From Artocarpus heterophyllus (taxonomy: Eukaryota; Streptophyta; Magnoliopsida; Rosales; Moraceae), in assembly GCA_025403435.1 (NCBI GenBank), contig CM046327.1, positions 11,462,218-11,526,217 on the forward strand: DNA of 64,000 nucleotides. The letters run 5' to 3'. Positions 62,967-64,000 of this stretch are shown piece by piece. The translations under genes and the position numbers were made by a program. Every line of letters begins with the position of its first letter. Position 1 is the first letter of the stretch. The notes under the pieces are model-generated. The model saw only the letters and a list, made by a program, of their open reading frames with translations, had not been told where the DNA came from and ran no database searches.

Positions 62967-64000
62967 TGTTAGACATGTATGCTCTAAGGAGCAAAAATAT
63001 AATACGTTTTTGGAGACATTTTTATCAATAAAGAATTTATTCATTTATATATACCAAATATTGTCCTCTTTACGTTCATATTTGTTGAATGTATGATAAG
63101 CAAACAGTAGTCTGAGACTGTCAGTCTAAACCTTAAGAGTTGGGCATATGATGGGATGATTATGCGGTAGACACGACTCTTAAGGTGATGGTCTAAAATA
63201 TATGATCCGCAATCGAGGGAATAAAGTTGGGCGCTTTATTTATGTAAAGATTGTTATGTTGTCTATATCCCTTTTGGGAGATGGTTTGTCTTGGCCATCG
63301 GAGTTGGACTCCGTGAATAGAAACATTGGCGCGTTGTCATAGGTGACGATGTGTTGGATCGGGACATAAAGTGAATTGATTTGGATTAATAATTCTGTCT
63401 TGGCAAATTGATTCACTTTAGACAATCATTTGTATTGTATCTTAATCCTGAGATGAATAATGGGCCTGTTGTCTCGACTTGTGTCTTTTGATGTACCAAT
63501 GGGTGACTCCCACATCTCTATAGTGGCATGCATGCCGGTACGTTGGAGGCATGACTCTTGATAGCGTAGACTTGTTATTCATAGATATGGAATCCATAGC
63601 TCCTCTTTAGGAGTAATGATATCCTCTTATATGTGTTGTCCTGTAATTGGAAAACTGGAGCGCTCAACCATGTGGATACATAGGTGTAACCGAATGGTAT
63701 ACTATCTTTGGATGGTAAGTTTTCTAATGGTGAGACAATGGAACGTAAGATAAAAATAATCGGGAAGGTAAGACAGAACTTGTCCTTAAGCCGGTTATGG
63801 ATGATCATATGGGGATGCGATACACTATGATATGTCATGGAGACTTAGCTACACGAGCTTCGTAATTCTATAAAGTTCGAGAGTGCAGCTCTAAGCTTTT
63901 AGTAGAGTAGCGTTGGAGTTGATAATTGTGAAATGTATATCTGGGATATTGGGTTTCATAATTATCATGAGCTTAAACTTTATAGGTCCATTTTGGTCCC
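62967..64000 (+). mobile_element. Copia-type LTR, left end present, right end outside the window
   Basis: It starts TGTTAGACATGTATGCTC. The next segments (GTTTTTGGAGACATTTTTAT, CAATAAAGAATTTATTCATT) are typical of long plant copia/LARD LTRs. The sequence at 63870-64000 aligns with 36050-36180, so it is a second member of that family. No coding region is reached in this window. Confidence 0.7.

Overview
This is nuclear DNA from a flowering plant, most likely a eudicot and probably woody with a repeat-rich genome. The evidence is GT-AG introns in every gene, a plastid-type (class II) DAHP synthase, a plant RABA4-type GTPase, a plant-type PABN protein, AT-rich intergenic DNA, and many decayed LTR retrotransposons and MITEs. 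No bacterial, organellar or CRISPR signal is seen. Exon borders below are read by eye from splice sites, reading phase and family conservation.

The layout is five genes in a sea of repeats. (1) 1.0-3.1 kb and 7.3-10.4 kb, + strand: a tandem pair of six-exon TRAF/MATH-domain genes. An LTR-like relic (4.07-5.59 kb) and a hAT-type MITE with a perfect 8-bp target duplication (6.39-6.98 kb) lie between them. (2) 10.7-27.9 kb: a transposon block. It holds a MITE, simple repeats, a foldback element (13.30-14.00 kb), a minus-strand Ty1/copia pol relic, and a decayed Ty3/gypsy element with tRNA-Met primer site, pol relics and 3' LTR. A 2.1-kb solo LTR with TSD GGGAA sits inside that element's RT/RNase H region. 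A LINE RT relic ends the block. (3) 29.1-32.4 kb, +: DAHP synthase, complete in five exons except for one extra base in exon 2 that breaks the frame. (4) 34-37 kb: two more repeat relics. (5) 39.4-44.1 kb, -: nuclear poly(A)-binding protein, six exons. (6) 45.5-56.5 kb: Athila-like gag and LTR on the minus strand, gypsy-LTR-like DNA with internal tandem modules, foldback MITEs and a strand-switching hexamer array. (7) 57.1-59.2 kb, +: RABA4-type GTPase, two exons. (8) 60.98-64 kb: a 341-bp foldback element with 5-bp TSD, a second strand-switching hexamer array, and a copia-type LTR cut by the window end.

The genes are independent housekeeping functions (shikimate entry, mRNA 3'-end processing, post-Golgi trafficking) plus a lineage-duplicated MATH pair; there is no operon-like logic. 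The most unusual structure is the pair of degenerate about 6-bp-period arrays (54.7-55.8 and 61.5-62.96 kb). Each is G-rich on the + strand in its left part and C-rich in its right part, so each is a large imperfect dyad, and the matched MITE-like ends GGGTATGTTTG / CAAACATACCC lie beside them. I propose they are non-autonomous foldback-type elements whose arms are made of short tandem repeats.
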